Notes: a model not told the origin generated them from the letters alone. Shown: positions 12,416 through 22,780, numbered from the stretch's first letter. The stretch is DNA of 64,000 nucleotides from Hyphomicrobium_A sp963722495 (GCA_963722495.1 CAVRND010000014.1:1-64000), one strand, 5' to 3'. Numbers and translations are program-made.

Positions 12416-13165
12416 ATGAAGCTCGTTGGAAAGGTCGCGATCGTCACCGGCGCCGCCTCCGGGTTCGGGCGCGCCATCGCCGAGCGGTTTCTGCTCGAAG
12501 GCGCGCAGGTCGTCGCCGCCGACATCAACGGCCAGGGCGTGCGCGAGCTGGCCGCCGGCTACGGCGACAAGATGCATCCCGTGCAGGGCGACGTCTCGCA
12601 GAAGGTCGACGTCGACGCCATGGTGCGGGCGGCGACCGAAGCGTTCGGCGGCATCGATATCGTCGTCAACAACGCCGGCGTCACGCATCGCAACCAGCCG
12701 CTGCTCGAGGTCGGCGAGGCCGAGTTCGACCGCATCTACGCGGTGAACGTCAAGTCGATCTATCTGTCGACCATCGCGGCGGTGCCGAAGATGGAAAAGC
12801 GCGGCGGCGGCATCATCATCAACATCGCCTCGACCGCCGGCGTCCGCCCGCGCCCCGGCCTCACCTGGTACAACGGGTCGAAGGGCGCCGTGATCACGCT
12901 GACCAAGTCGATGGCGGTGGAGCTGGCGCCGAAGAACATCCGCGTCAACGCCATCAATCCGGTGATGGGCGAGACCGGCATGCTGGAGCGGTTCATGGGC
13001 GCGCCCGACACGCCGGAGAACCGCGCCAAGTTCCTCGCCGGCATTCCGCTCGGCCGGCTGTCGCGCCCGCACGACATCGCCAACGCGGCGATGTTCCTCG
13101 CCGACCCGGCGTCGGCATTCATCACCGGCGTCGCCCTCGAGGTCGACGGCGGCCGCTGCGTCTAG
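12416..13165 (+). CDS. SDR-family oxidoreductase
   Basis: Intact 249-residue classical short-chain dehydrogenase. The NAD(P)-binding motif TGAASGFG begins at residue 11, NNAG is present, and the catalytic Ser (NIASTAG) and Tyr-x-x-x-Lys (YNGSK) are in place. Asp in VVAADING at the end of the second strand suggests a preference for NAD(H). The chain ends in GVALEVDGGRCV, as in 3-oxoacyl-ACP reductase (FabG)-like and glucose dehydrogenase-like members. GAGG lies 6 bases before ATG 12416. It follows pheA by 11 bases and may be co-transcribed. The substrate cannot be deduced. Confidence 0.88.
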   Translation: MKLVGKVAIVTGAASGFGRAIAERFLLEGAQVVAADINGQGVRELAAGYGDKMHPVQGDVSQKVDVDAMVRAATEAFGGIDIVVNNAGVTHRNQPLLEVGEAEFDRIYAVNVKSIYLSTIAAVPKMEKRGGGIIINIASTAGVRPRPGLTWYNGSKGAVITLTKSMAVELAPKNIRVNAINPVMGETGMLERFMGAPDTPENRAKFLAGIPLGRLSRPHDIANAAMFLADPASAFITGVALEVDGGRCV

Positions 13166-15284
13166 CGCGTCGTGCCGGTGCCGTCGGCGGCGATGACGGC
13201 TGCTGCGCCGTCGGTTGCGCAGCCGGCGCGGGTGTTGCCGGCGCAGCGGCTGATCGCGCCTGGTGCGCTTGAGGCCGTCCTTGACCGCTTCCTTGGCTTC
13301 GGCCATCGGGCCCTCCGGCAGCGTCTCCCAGTACGTTTTGCCCGGGATGCCCTTATAGGACATCACCTTGAACACCTTGCCCTCGGGGTCGCGCTTGGTC
13401 GGGTCGCCCGCCGGCTTGCCGGTGATCACCGTCTGGATGTCGTTGAGGATCACCTTGTCGTCGACGTAGTCGGCGTGCGTGTACTTGAAGAACTTCCAGT
13501 AGTCGTACTCGGGCGGCGTCTTGTCGATGACGTAGACGTTGTTCGCATTGACGTACAGCGGCTCGCCCCACGGCGTGTGGCCGCCGGCGCGATCGTTGAG
13601 GCCGCGCAGGAACGACGACAGCCACAGCACCCAGTCGCCGCCGGACGTGTAGATCGTCACGCGCTGGGCGAGCTTCGCCCAAGTGAGGATCTTGGTGTTG
13701 AACACCGCGGCCGAGACGTCCGGCGCCGCGAAGACGACCTGCCCGAGATGCAGGGAGCCTTCCTCCTGACGCCGCCCGTCGAGGATGCTGCGGATGGAGC
13801 CCATCACGCGCATCAGCTGCTGCGAGCCCATGGAGTGGGCGACGATGTCGAGCGTGTGGATGTTGTTGTCGCGCAGGATGGCGGCGAGGAACGCCTGCAA
13901 GGAACCTTCCGCCTCCTCGGCGTTATCGACATCCTGCAGGTAGCGCAGCGACTGCGCTGACGCTCGGCCAGCTGAACATGTAGACGCGGCCCTTGTAGTC
14001 GGCGCCGCCGGCGATGCGCGCCACCGCCTGCGTGGCCTCGACGAACGAGTTGTTATAGCCGTGGATGACGAGCAGGGCGTGCGTGGCGTCCTCGGCCGCC
14101 GCCGTGTCGACGATGCGCACATAGTTCTCGGTGCTGCGGTCGATCGGATCGCTGATGAGCTTGATGCGCGAGTTGGCGGCGCGCGCGCCGCCCGCCAGGC
14201 TCCGCGATAGCGTGTTTTCGCTGCGCTCGCGTGTCATGCGGGGGTTCACCAGCACGCAGCCGAAGGTGATCTTGTCGCTCGCCGCTGTTGCCGAACATGG
14301 TGCGTCATGTCGCCATCCTTGTTGGCGATGGCGCGCGTCGTCGCGAACACGATGCGCACGCCGCCGCGCCGCGCGCGCCGCCGCGAGCCGAACACGCAGT
14401 TCTTGGTGGTCAGCTCGCGCCAGCCGTTCTGGTCGTAGAAGTCGGAGGCGACGATGTTGAACACGGCGCGGGCAATCAGCGACCAGGCGACCTCGCGTCT
14501 CGCTCGGCGCGGTGCGCGCCGGCGGCTCCGGCGGTGTAAGAGCTTGGCGATCTGCTTCTTGATCTTTTCGAGCCGCGCGGCCGGCAGGATCTCCGGCGGC
14601 GGCACGAAGCCCTCCGGCGGCTTCATGTCGAAGCGAATGTAGATGCCGCGCTGCCCGCCCTGATACTCGAAGGTCATGTTGTGGAAGTAGTAGCGCGAGC
14701 CCCAGCGGTTGCCGGCGCCCTCGGCGATGACCTCCGAGCCGGAGTTGTGGACATAGGTGAGCGTGCAGCGCGTTGTAGGACATGTAGCCGCGCGAGAACG
14801 AGTTGGTGGAGGATTCGCGGCCCGACACGCGGAACACGTCGATGCCGACGCGGCTGACCTGCGGGTTCTCGTACTCCTGCCAGCTCTCGGTCGACGGCTT
14901 GGCTTCGGGCGGCAGCAGGCCGGCCGGAAAGGTCATCCTCAGCTGGTTGACCGGATTGATCGACCTGCTTGAAGCCGATGAAGGCGTAGACCGCATCGTT
15001 GTTGTGCTTGAGCGCGTCGCACTCGGCTTCGGTCAGGATGTCCTGGTCGGTGCCGGGAAGATCGTTGGCGGCACGGAAGTCGAGCACGGCGGCGCGCAGC
15101 ATGCGCTCGTTGGCGCGGCCGATCTCGGCGGCGAGGACGCCGGAAAGGATGAGCTGGCGTTGCACTTCCTTGTCGCGCAACTGGATGTCGAGGTCGTCGC
15201 CGGCGGGGCAAGCCGCATGCGCGGCATGGGCGCCAGGCAAAAAGCCGCGCAGACGAAACAGAACAGCGCCGCAATATGCCTCAT
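13162..15284 (-). CDS. DUF900-type alpha/beta hydrolase, exported (many frameshifts)
   Basis: About 700 residues in six or more frame pieces. ATG 15284 opens a signal peptide (MRHIAALFCFVCAAFCLAPM) after a GGGGGAA ribosome-binding site. The N-terminal region contains NDLPGTDQDILTEAECDAL. The hydrolase domain has ALLVIHGYNNSFVEATQ (oxyanion turn), YMFSWPS, and the nucleophile elbow DIVAHSMGSQQL with Ser, all typical of the DUF900 esterase/lipase-like family. The His may be in the segment after ADYVDDKVI. Shifts fall near 15210, 14975, 14755, 14680, 14290 and 13955. The last residues are also ambiguous; TAG at 13162–13164, overlapping the SDR stop, is a plausible end. Substrate unknown. Confidence 0.72.
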
Positions 15285-15490
15285 GTGCAATCGTTCCCCC
15301 GAAAGAATGCGCGGCGAGCCTATGGGCCGGCTGCGCGCTCTGTCAAATATGCAATGTTGCGCGCGACATCCGCCCGCCCGGACCCTTTGTGCGCCGAGTT
15401 CGTACAGCGGAAAAATGACAGGGAGTGGAAGGTGTTTGCGCCCGGGTCCGGGAAGGGTTGTAACGCGCGGGCTCACCCCCCATAATCGGG

Positions 15491-15593
15491 CCGGGAGGTT
15501 GGCGATGGACGCATCCCTCGCCAACCGGGTCAGGTCCGGAAGGAAGCAGCCCTAACGATCAGGACGCGGGTCGTTCGTCAGCCTCCTCTTTAT
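15491..15593 (+). ncRNA. ffs: Signal recognition particle RNA (4.5S, bacterial small type)
   Basis: The stretch GGTCAGGTCCGGAAGGAAGC at 15527–15546 followed by AGCC is the conserved SRP domain IV loop, the Ffh-binding site. The flanks pair: GGGAGG near the 5' end with CCTCC near the 3' end, with further complementarity between GGTTGGCGA and the downstream strand. The expected size is about 100 bases. The exact ends are estimates. It lies upstream of dnaX, an arrangement common in Hyphomicrobiales. The RNA scaffolds Ffh for co-translational membrane targeting. A short pyrimidine-rich stretch (TCCTCTTTATCT) follows the 3' end. Confidence 0.88.
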
Positions 15594-15740
15594 CTCGCTC
15601 ACGGGCGCTGTTCCGCATCGCCGCTTGCGCGATGCGGCGCCCTCCGCGGGGCGCGATGCTCGCTGGTCGCGGCGAGCGGAGCTCGGCGCCGGGCCAAGCT
15701 TGTCCCAGGCCCTGCGGGCCGAAGCGCAGCGGGTTCAAGC

Positions 15741-17606
15741 ATGGCGAAAAAGAAATCCGACAGCGAGAAACCGGCCGGCGCCGAAGGCGACGCGCCGAAG
15801 CCGTACGTCGTGCTGGCGCGCAAGTACCGGCCGCAGAGCTTCGACGACCTCATCGGCCAGGAGGCCATGGTCAAGACGCTGCGCAACGCGTTCGCGTCGG
15901 GGCGCATCGCGCAGGCCTACATGCTCACCGGCGTGCGCGGCGTCGGCAAGACGACGACGGCGCGCATCATCGCCCGCGCGCTTAACTACGAGACCGATAC
16001 CGTCAAGTCGCCGACGTTCGACATGCCGGTGCTCGGCCGCCACTGCGCCGAGATCATGGAGAGCCGCCATCTCGACGTCATGGAGTTGGATGCCGCCTCC
16101 AATACCGGCGTCGACAACGTACGCGAAATGATCGAGTATCGCTCAGCACGCTCCCTCGATAGCCCGCACGCAAGGTGTTCATCATCGACGAAGTCCACAT
16201 GCTGTCGAAGGGCGCCTTCAACGCGCTCCTGAAGACGCTCGAAGAGCCGCCCGAGCACGTCAAGTTCATCTTCGCCACGACCGAGATCCGCAAGGTGCCG
16301 GTGACCGTGCTGTCGCGCACGCAGCGCTTCGATCTGCGCCGCGTCGACGTGCCGGAGCTGTCGGCGCATTTTGCCAAGATCGTCGCCAGCGAGGGCGCCA
16401 CCGCCGACGACGACGCGCTGGCGCTGATCGCCCGCTCCGCCGAAGGCTCCGTGCGCGACGGCCTGTCGTTGCTCGATCAGGCGATCGCCATGGGCGAGGG
16501 CGCGGTGCGCGCCGAGACGGTGCGCTCGATGCTCGGCCTCGCCGACCGCGGGCGCGATTTTCGATCTGCATCGAGCACGTGTTCCGCGGCGACGCCAAGG
16601 CCGCGCTCCGGCTCCATGGACGATCTGCATCGCGATGGCGCCGAGCCGGTGCAGTTGCTGGCCGACCTCGCCGAAGCCGTCCACGCGGCGGCGCGCGTCA
16701 AGGCCGTCGGCGCCGAAGTCGGCAGCGAAGGCCTCAGCGCCGAGGAGCGACGCCGCGTCGCGACCATCGCCGGAAAGCTGTCGACGCCGCTGCTGTCGCG
16801 CGCCTGGCAGATGCTGCTCAAGGGCGGCGAGGAGGCGGTGAAGGCGCCAACCCGCGCGCCGCCGCCGAGATGGTGCTGATCCGCCTCGCCTACACCGCCG
16901 ACTTGCCGGCCCCGGACGAGGTCATCCGCCTGCTGGGCGGCGAAGGCGCGCTGGCACGCAGCGGCAAGCCCGGCCCCGGCCGACGAGCGGCGGCACCCGC
17001 GATGCGCCGCTCAACAAGCATTCGCCGGCGCAGCCGGATCAAGCCGCGCCGGCGCAGCCGGAACGTGCCCATGCGCCGGTCGCCGCCGCATCCGACGCCG
17101 ACGGTGCGCCGCCGGTCGATGATGAGGATCCGGGATATGACGCGGACTACGCGGCCTCGTTCGGCGACGTACTGCCGACGACGATGCTCCCGCACCCGGG
17201 ATGCTGGCGCGATCCGCGCTCCTTCGAGGAGGTCATCGCGCTGGCCGGCGAGCGGCGCGACATGATGCTGAAGCTGCAGCTCGAAGACCGCGTCAGCCTC
17301 GTAAAATTCGACTATACCGCCGGCTCCATCGATCTGTTCCTGTTGCCGGGCGCGCCGCCGCAGCTCGCCAACGAGCTGCGCGAGAAGCTCAACGCCTGGA
17401 CGCAGCGCAAGTGGGTCGTCGTGCTGTCGAAGGCGGCGGGCGATCGTCCGCGCGGCGAGGTGCGGCGCGAGCGCGAGGCCGCCGAGCTCGAAGCGCTCAA
17501 GGCGCATCCGGCCGTGAAGGCGATCCTCGAGCAATTTCCTGACGCAAAGATCGCCGAAGTTCGCGAGCTGATCGCGCCGCCGCGCGACGAGACCGGCACC
17601 GGCTGA
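15741..17606 (+). CDS. dnaX: DNA polymerase III subunits gamma/tau (frameshifted)
   Basis: Clamp-loader ATPase, about 620 residues. In order: N-terminal YVVLARKYRPQSFDDLIGQE, Walker A GVRGVGKTTTAR, DELDAASNTG-type segment, Walker B KVFIIDEVHMLS, sensor 1 FATTEIRKVPVTVLSRTQRF, sensor 2 SAEGSVRDGLSLLDQAIAMG, and the tau-specific C-terminus containing LLPGAPPQLANELREKLNAW. Shifts lie near 16140–16170, 16555, 16600, 16850, 16985 and 17180. The CxxCxxC zinc module of E. coli DnaX is absent; the region reads FDMPVLGRHCAEIMESRH, which is usual in this group. No A-AAA-AAG slippery site is seen, so the shifts are not the known programmed type. ybaB follows after 37 bases. Confidence 0.93.
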
Positions 17607-17643
17607 ATTGCACCGGCTGACACGACACTGGAGACCTGACCGC

Positions 17644-17966
17644 ATGAAGGACCTGATGGGCATGATGAAGCAGGTGGGCGAGATGCAGGCCCGCGTGCAG
17701 CAGATGCAGGACGAGCTGGCCGCCATGGAGATCGACGGCCAGTCCGGCGGCGGCCTCGTTAAGGTCACGCTCACCGGCAAGGGCGACATGAAGAAGGTTC
17801 GCATCGATCCGAGCCTCGATGAAAGCCGGACGAGGCGGAGATCCTGGAGGATCTGATCGTCGCCGCCATGGCCGACGCCAAGAGCAAGCTGGACGCGAAG
17901 CTGCAGGCGAAGATGCAGGAAGTGACCGGCGGGCTGCCGCTGCCGCCCGGTCTGAAGCTGTTCTAG
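17644..17966 (+). CDS. ybaB: YbaB/EbfC nucleoid-associated protein (one frameshift)
   Basis: About 107 residues. MKDLMGMMKQVGEMQARVQQ is the characteristic amphipathic N-terminal helix, followed by GGLVKVTLTGKGDMKKVRID. A shift near 17820 joins to KPDEAEILEDLIVAAMADAK and the end GGLPLPPGLKLF at TAG 17964–17966. The protein is a small DNA-binding dimer found beside dnaX in most bacteria. recR, the usual third gene, is not here; a PEBP gene follows instead. Confidence 0.9.
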
Positions 17967-17978
17967 GTGGCGCCGCAC

Positions 17979-18450
17979 ATGGCTCTGAAGATCATCTCGC
18001 CAGCGTTCGCCGACGGCGGCGAGATTCCGAAGAAATACACCTGCGAGGGCGAGGATCGTGTCGCCGCCGCTGGCGTTCTCCGGCGTGCCGGAGGGCACGG
18101 CGAGCCTGGTACTGATCGTCGACGATCCCGACGCGCCGGACCTGCCGGCGCCGAAGATGACCTACGTGCATTGGGTGCTGTTCGACCTGCCGCCCGACAC
18201 GACCGAGATCATCGAGGGCATGGTGGCGTTGCCGAACGCCACCAAGAGCGGCCTCAACGACTGGAAGCGCACCGGCTACGGCGGCCCGTGCCCGCCCATC
18301 GGCCGGCACCGCTATTTCTTCAAGCTGTACGCGCTCGATGCCCGGCTCGAAGGACTGTCGGCGGCGACCAAGGCGGACGTCGTCGCGGCGATGCAGGGCC
18401 ACGTGCTCGCCGAGGCGCAGATCGTCGGCACCTATCAGAAGGCCGGCTAG
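17979..18450 (+). CDS. YbhB/YbcL-type phosphatidylethanolamine-binding (PEBP) protein (one frameshift)
   Basis: About 156 residues. MALKIISPAFADGGEIPKKY and the ligand-pocket blocks LVLIVDDPDAPD, YVHWVLFDLP and PCPPIGRHRYFFKLYALD define the bacterial PEBP/Raf-kinase-inhibitor-like family. A shift near 18058 separates EGED from SPPLAFSGVPEGTASL. ATG 17979 is preferred; a GTG at 17967 directly abuts the ybaB stop. The chain has no signal peptide, so it is cytoplasmic. The family's role in bacteria is poorly defined. The next gene starts 6 bases downstream, consistent with an operon. Confidence 0.85.
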
Positions 18451-18456
18451 GCCACA

Positions 18457-19201
18457 ATGCGATGCGCATCGGCTGCCGCTGCTCTGCTGCTCGCGATCGC
18501 TTCGGCGCACGCCAAGGAACCGCCGCGCGGATTCGTCGATGCCAAGACGCTGATCCCCGATCTCGTCGTCGAGATGCGCTACGCCACGGCGCGCAACTTC
18601 ATCGGCCGGCCCATCCCCGGCTACAAGGCCCCGCGCTGCTTCCTCACGCTTCCCGCCGCCAAGGCGCTGCAATGCGCCGCGGACGGCCTGCGCGAGAAGG
18701 GCTACGCGCTGAAGGTCTACGACTGCTACCGCCCACAGCGGGCGGTCAATGCATTTGTCGCCTGGGGCCGTGACCTGCGCGACCAGAAGACGAAGTCGGC
18801 GTTCTACCCCGAGGTCGACAAGCGCTCTGCTGTTCTACGAGAACTACATCGCCTCCCGCTCCGGCCACAGCCGCGGCAGCACCGTCGACCTGTCGATCGT
18901 GCCGCTATCGCGCAAGCTTTCGGCTTTCGACACGGCGGGCGGGGAAATCCGCGCCTGCGATTCCAAGGCGGGTGCGCGCACCGACGACGGCAGCGCCGAC
19001 ATGGGCACCGGCTTCGACTGCTTCTCGCCCCTGTCGCACACGGCCTCCCCAAAGGTGAATGAGGCGCAACAGGCGAACAGGAAGCTGCTTCACACGTTCA
19101 TGAGAGGCTGCGGATACGTCAACAACGCTAGCGAGTGGTGGCACTACACGCTGCGGGGCGAGCCCTACCCGGAGACCTTTTTCGATTTTCCGGTGGAGTA
19201 G
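18457..19201 (+). CDS. D-alanyl-D-alanine dipeptidase, VanX/DdpX type (one frameshift)
   Basis: Peptidase family M15D, about 248 residues, with a signal peptide (MRCASAAAALLLAIASAHA), so periplasmic. IPDLVVEMRYATARNFIGRP is the family N-terminal block and YDCYRPQRAVNAFV contains the catalytic Arg. After a shift near 18830 the zinc site appears: SGHSRGSTVDLSIV supplies His and Asp, and EWWHY supplies the catalytic Glu and third His. The family hydrolyses D-Ala-D-Ala and related cell-wall dipeptides. Without vanH/vanA partners nearby, a role in peptidoglycan recycling is more likely than glycopeptide resistance. Confidence 0.88.
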
Positions 19202-19263
19202 TCGGTAACCACGCTCCATATAACCTCGGGGATAACCCGCAACTCGAAACGCGAGGACGGCAC

Positions 19264-19474
19264 ATGGCATTTCGAAGACGTCAAAGCGGAGCTCGGTCTG
19301 TTGTTGACCCGCATGCAGAACGAGCCGCAGGACCGTCATGAGCTGTACCTTCAGCTTATGGAAAAACTGAACGAACTGAGGGCCTACGGCATGCCGCTTC
19401 CGGCCGACCTGGTGGCCATGGAGAAGGCGCTGGAGGCCGAGTTCGCGGCCGATAAGACCGCCTCCGAGGAGTAG
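19264..19474 (+). CDS. Small conserved-looking hypothetical protein (one frameshift at N-terminus)
   Basis: A ~70-residue frame ends at TAG 19472–19474 and reads HFEDVKAELGLLLTRMQNEP, then DRHELYLQLMEKLNELRAYG and MPLPADLVAMEKALEAEFAA. It is helical and acidic, and looks coding. It has no in-frame ATG until 19313. An ATG at 19264 with GAGG 8 bases upstream sits one frame away, so a single-base error just after the start codon is the simplest explanation. I believe similar small proteins occur in Hyphomicrobiales, but I cannot name a family. Confidence 0.55.
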
Positions 19475-19535
19475 GCGGAACGGTTGGGCGCGAGCCTACG
19501 TTTCACGTGTGTCTATGCACCGGCAGGCACATCCG

Positions 19536-19877
19536 ATGAAGCGCAAGCAGCTCAATTTCCCCCGCGGTTTCCGCGTCGCCATCGACGACAAGCGCGCCCA
19601 GGCGGCGCAAATGACGATCGCTCCGGGCGGCAAGGAGGGCGGTCCGGACAACCGTCATCGCGGCGCCGACCAGTGGCTGTTCGTCGTCTCCGGGCGGGGC
19701 GAGGCGCACATCGGCGGCAAGACGCTGCCGCTCGGCCCGGGCGCGCTGGTGCTGATCGAGCGCGGCGAAAAGCACGAGATCCGCAACACCGGCCGCGGCA
19801 ACTTGAAGACGCTGAACTTCTACGTGCCGCCGGCCTACACCAAGGCCGGCAACGAGCGCGCGGCCGGAAAATCCTGA
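19536..19877 (+). CDS. Cupin domain protein (mannose-6-phosphate isomerase-like)
   Basis: Intact single-domain cupin, 113 residues from ATG 19536 (MKRKQLNFPRGF); in-frame starts at 19509 and 19515 are possible. The two cupin motifs are visible: GGPDNRHRGADQWLFVVSGRG (metal-binding His residues) and later LIERGEKHEIRNTG. The order G-(X)n-H-x-H is slightly altered to NRHRG, so the metal site needs checking. The reaction is unknown; such small cupins include isomerases, dioxygenases and binding proteins. It converges with the glycosyltransferase gene on the other strand. Confidence 0.8.
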   Translation: MKRKQLNFPRGFRVAIDDKRAQAAQMTIAPGGKEGGPDNRHRGADQWLFVVSGRGEAHIGGKTLPLGPGALVLIERGEKHEIRNTGRGNLKTLNFYVPPAYTKAGNERAAGKS

Positions 19878-19881
19878 AGCG

Positions 19882-20957
19882 TCAGACACGGGCCTGCGGT
19901 GGCCGCGATGTCTTGGCCAGCGGTAGCTTGCGAGCGGCCGGCGCCCGCTCCGCGGCCGACACGGCAGGCGCCGGTGACGTTGGCGAGGAACAGCCGCGCC
20001 GCATTCTCCCAGCTGTACTCCGCCGCCTTGGCCCGCACGCGATCGCGGTCCAGCGACAACGCAGCAAGGGCCGCCGCGCGCAGATCGTTCGAAAGCACGC
20101 CGGTGACGCCGTTCGTGACCACGTCTTGCGGTCCGCACACGGGCAGCGCCGCAACCGGCAACCCCGACGCCATCGCTTCCAGCAGCACCATGCCGAAGGT
20201 GTCGGTGCGGCTGGGGAACACGAACGCGTCGGCTGAAGCGTAGCACTCGGCCAGCGCCTCGCCGGTCCTCTTGCCGGTGAACAGCACGTCGCGGATATCT
20301 GGCCGTCAGCTCATCGAGCTGCGGGCCGCCGCCCACCACCACCTTGCGGCCAGGCAAGTCGAGATCGAGGAACGCGGTGATGCTCTTTTCCGCCGCGATG
20401 CGCCCGACGTAGAGGAACACCGGGCCATCGCCGAACAGCCGCACGGGTCGCGGGCGAAACAGGGTCGTGTCGACGCCGCGCGTCCATGGCAACACGCGCT
20501 CGAACCCTTGCGATTCCAGCTCGCGTGCCAGCGACGGCGTTGCCGCCATCAGGCCCGAACCGGCGTTGTGAAAGTGGCGCAGCACCGCACCTGTCCACGC
20601 GGTCGGGATGGCGAAGCGCTGGTTGAGATACTCGGGGAAACGCGTGTGGAAGCTGGTCGTGAAGCGGATGCCCCGCCTGCGGCAATAGCGGCGCGCCATC
20701 CAGCCGAGGGGGCCCTCGGTGGCAATGTGCACGGCATCGGGCTTTACGGCGCGGAAGCGAGCGGCGATGCGGGCAAGACCCGGCAGGGCTAGCCGGATCT
20801 CGGGATACGTAGGGCAGGGCAGCGTGCGGAATTCGTGCGGCGCCAGCACCGTCATCTCGACCCCGAGCGCCGCCAGCTCTACCGCCAGGCGCTCGTACGT
20901 GCGCACGACGCCGTTCACCTGCGGGTGCCAAGCGTCCGTCGCAACGAGGATGCGCAT
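19882..20957 (-). CDS. GT4-family glycosyltransferase (two frameshifts)
   Basis: About 358 residues. MRILVATDAWHPQVNGVVRT is the GT-B N-terminal glycine loop with the NGVVRT motif of the PimB/MgtA-like group. The C-terminal nucleotide-sugar site reads ADAFVFPSRTDTFGMVLLEA (E-x7-E type). Shifts occur near 20295 and 19975; in the last frame the tail is AERAPAARKLPLAKTSRPPQ and stops at 19882. Its ATG overlaps the stop of the metallophosphoesterase gene (TGATG), so translation is probably coupled. The pairing with a lipid-phosphate hydrolase suggests glycosylation of a membrane lipid, but this is inference. Confidence 0.85.
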
Positions 20958-21748
20958 CACGCGACCTGAAGCGCTTCGGCCAACTTCGCCGCGGTCCGCC
21001 GCTCGCGCTCGGTGACGACTTCGTGCCAGCGGATCATCTCGAACGATCCATCGGACTTTTCGCCGATCGCCGTGCAGCTTTCCACCCAATCGCCGGTGTT
21101 GAGATAATGCACGCCGTCGATCTGGCGCGAGGCGGCGTGGTGGATGTGTCCGCAGATCACGCCGTCGACGTGGTTGCGGCGCGCTTCGTCGGAAAGCGAC
21201 TTCTCGAACTCGCCGATGAAGTTCACGGCCGTCTTCACGCGCAGCTTCAGATGCGCCGACAGCGACCAGTAGCCGAGCCCGAAGCGGCGGCGCACGAAAT
21301 TCAGCGGATGGTTCATCCACAGCGCCAGTTCGTAGCCGCGGTCGCCGAGGAAGGCGAGCCACTTGGCATAGCGCACGACGACATCGAACTCATCGCCGTG
21401 AATGACTAGGTAGCGCTTGCCGTCGGCCGTGGTGTGCACCGTCTGGTGCTCGATCTCGATGCCGCCGAAGTGCTGGCCGCAGTACTGGCGAATGCCTTCG
21501 TCGTGATTGCCGGGAATGAACACGACGCGCGTGCCTTTGCGCACCTTGCGCAGCAGCTTCTGCAGCACGTCGTTGTGCGACTGGGGCCAGATGGCGCCGC
21601 GGCGGATGCGCCAGAAGTCGACGATGTCGCCGACGAGATAGATGGTGTCGGACTCGGTCTCCTTCAGGAAGTCGAGAAGGAGTTCTGCTTGTGCGGCGCG
21701 CGTCCCAAGGTGGACGTCGGATATGAATAGGGTGCGGTAGTGGACCAT
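20957..21748 (-). CDS. LpxH-like metallophosphoesterase
   Basis: Intact 263-residue calcineurin-type phosphoesterase. The metal-site motifs are in order: FISDVHLG, YLVGDIVDFW, FIPGNHDE, and GHIHHAA. This is the UDP-2,3-diacylglucosamine diphosphatase-like clade, but longer than enteric LpxH and with an internal WMNHPLNFVRRRFGLGYWS insert. Start ATG 21748 is preceded by AAGGGA. The stop overlaps the ATG of the downstream glycosyltransferase. Alphaproteobacteria commonly use LpxI for lipid A, so this protein may act on another phospho- or sugar-lipid. I leave the symbol empty for that reason. Confidence 0.85.
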   Translation of the reverse strand: MVHYRTLFISDVHLGTRAAQAELLLDFLKETESDTIYLVGDIVDFWRIRRGAIWPQSHNDVLQKLLRKVRKGTRVVFIPGNHDEGIRQYCGQHFGGIEIEHQTVHTTADGKRYLVIHGDEFDVVVRYAKWLAFLGDRGYELALWMNHPLNFVRRRFGLGYWSLSAHLKLRVKTAVNFIGEFEKSLSDEARRNHVDGVICGHIHHAASRQIDGVHYLNTGDWVESCTAIGEKSDGSFEMIRWHEVVTERERRTAAKLAEALQVA

Positions 21749-21900
21749 TGCCCATCCCTTTGAGCTGCAAGGGCTCCTAGGTTCGATGGGCTCCAATGAC
21801 CGGATTCAGTTTGCAGTATTGTGACAGTTGGCCTGCGGACCGTGGCATTCGTGGTTAACTGGTTGCCGACCAGCGACGCTGCGGGGTCGTAGCTGCCCAA

Positions 21901-22780
21901 TCAATAGACTTTGACGGGGAAATAGCGCTCCACCAACTCGTCGAGCCGGCCGTTGGACCGCAGGCTGGCCAGCGCCCCGTTGATCAGCGTCTTGATTTGC
22001 GAGTCCGTTTTAGGGACCGCAATGGCGATGCCGTCACCGAAGAACTTCGGCTCGAGGTAAGGCCCGCCCTTTAGCTCGCAGCAGCGCTTCGAGGCTGTGC
22101 CGTGCAGCCAGAACACCAGCCCGATGCCGTCGTCGAAGATGTAATCGACCTGTCCCTGGATGAGCGCGTCGCGGGCCAGGTCGGCATTCTCGTAGGACTG
22201 GATGGCGCTGGAGCGGAAGAAGGCGCGCAGGAACGCCTCGTGCGCCGTGTTCTTGGCGACGCCGATGCGCTTGCTCTCCAGCGCCTCCGGCGTGATCTCG
22301 ATCTGGTCGCCGCCGCGTCGCGCCGCAAAGCGCCCGGGCGTCTGGAAGTAGCGGTCAGTGAAATCGACCTCGTTGAGCGACTGCGGCGTCACAGCGTGCG
22401 CGGCAATGACGGCATCCGCTTCACCGCGGCGCAGCGCCAGCAGCAGCTCGCCCCACGGCCGCACCTTGATATCGCAGGCGGTGTTGAGCTCCATGCAGAT
22501 GGCGCGCGCCAGATCCACATTGAACCCGACGAGCGTTCCGTCCTCGTCGTAAAAGTTGAAGGGCGGGTAGTCGCCCTCGGTCAGGAAGCGCACGACGACG
22601 CGCTTGGTCGGCTCGTCGGCATCCGCCTCCGCCGCGGTCGGCACGTCCTCGGGAGCGGTCTCCTGGGCAAACGTCGAGCCGGGCGTGAACGCCAGCACGG
22701 CAAGCAGCGCAAAGAGACCCGCCGCCAGCCGGCGCAGCGAGGATCGGGAAAGTCGGGGCCGAGAGTCGATGTGGGGGCAT
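21901..22780 (-). CDS. Family 3 extracellular solute-binding protein (N-terminal frameshift)
   Basis: About 290 residues. After a hydrophobic export signal (RRLAAGLFALLAVLAFTPGS, cleavage near FAQ) the mature protein reads RFLTEGDYPPFNFYDEDGTL, GFNVDLARAICMELNTACD and RPWGELLLALRRGEADAVIA, typical of amino-acid ABC transporter binding proteins. It ends in LVERYFPVKVY. In its own frame the signal lacks a good ATG; the nearest is ATG 22780, one frame away, so a base error near 22750 is likely. No permease or ATPase gene is adjacent. It is divergent from the GT2 gene. It may be an orphan binding protein or a sensor-type protein. Confidence 0.82.

Noticed and set aside
15741..17606. Programmed ribosomal frameshifting in dnaX
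   Set aside because: No A-AAA-AAG slippery site or suitable hairpin at the shifts; there are six or so shifts, several inside catalytic domains, so sequence error fits better.
18457..19201. Vancomycin resistance cassette
   Set aside because: No vanH, vanA or two-component regulators nearby; the dipeptidase is exported and fits cell-wall recycling.
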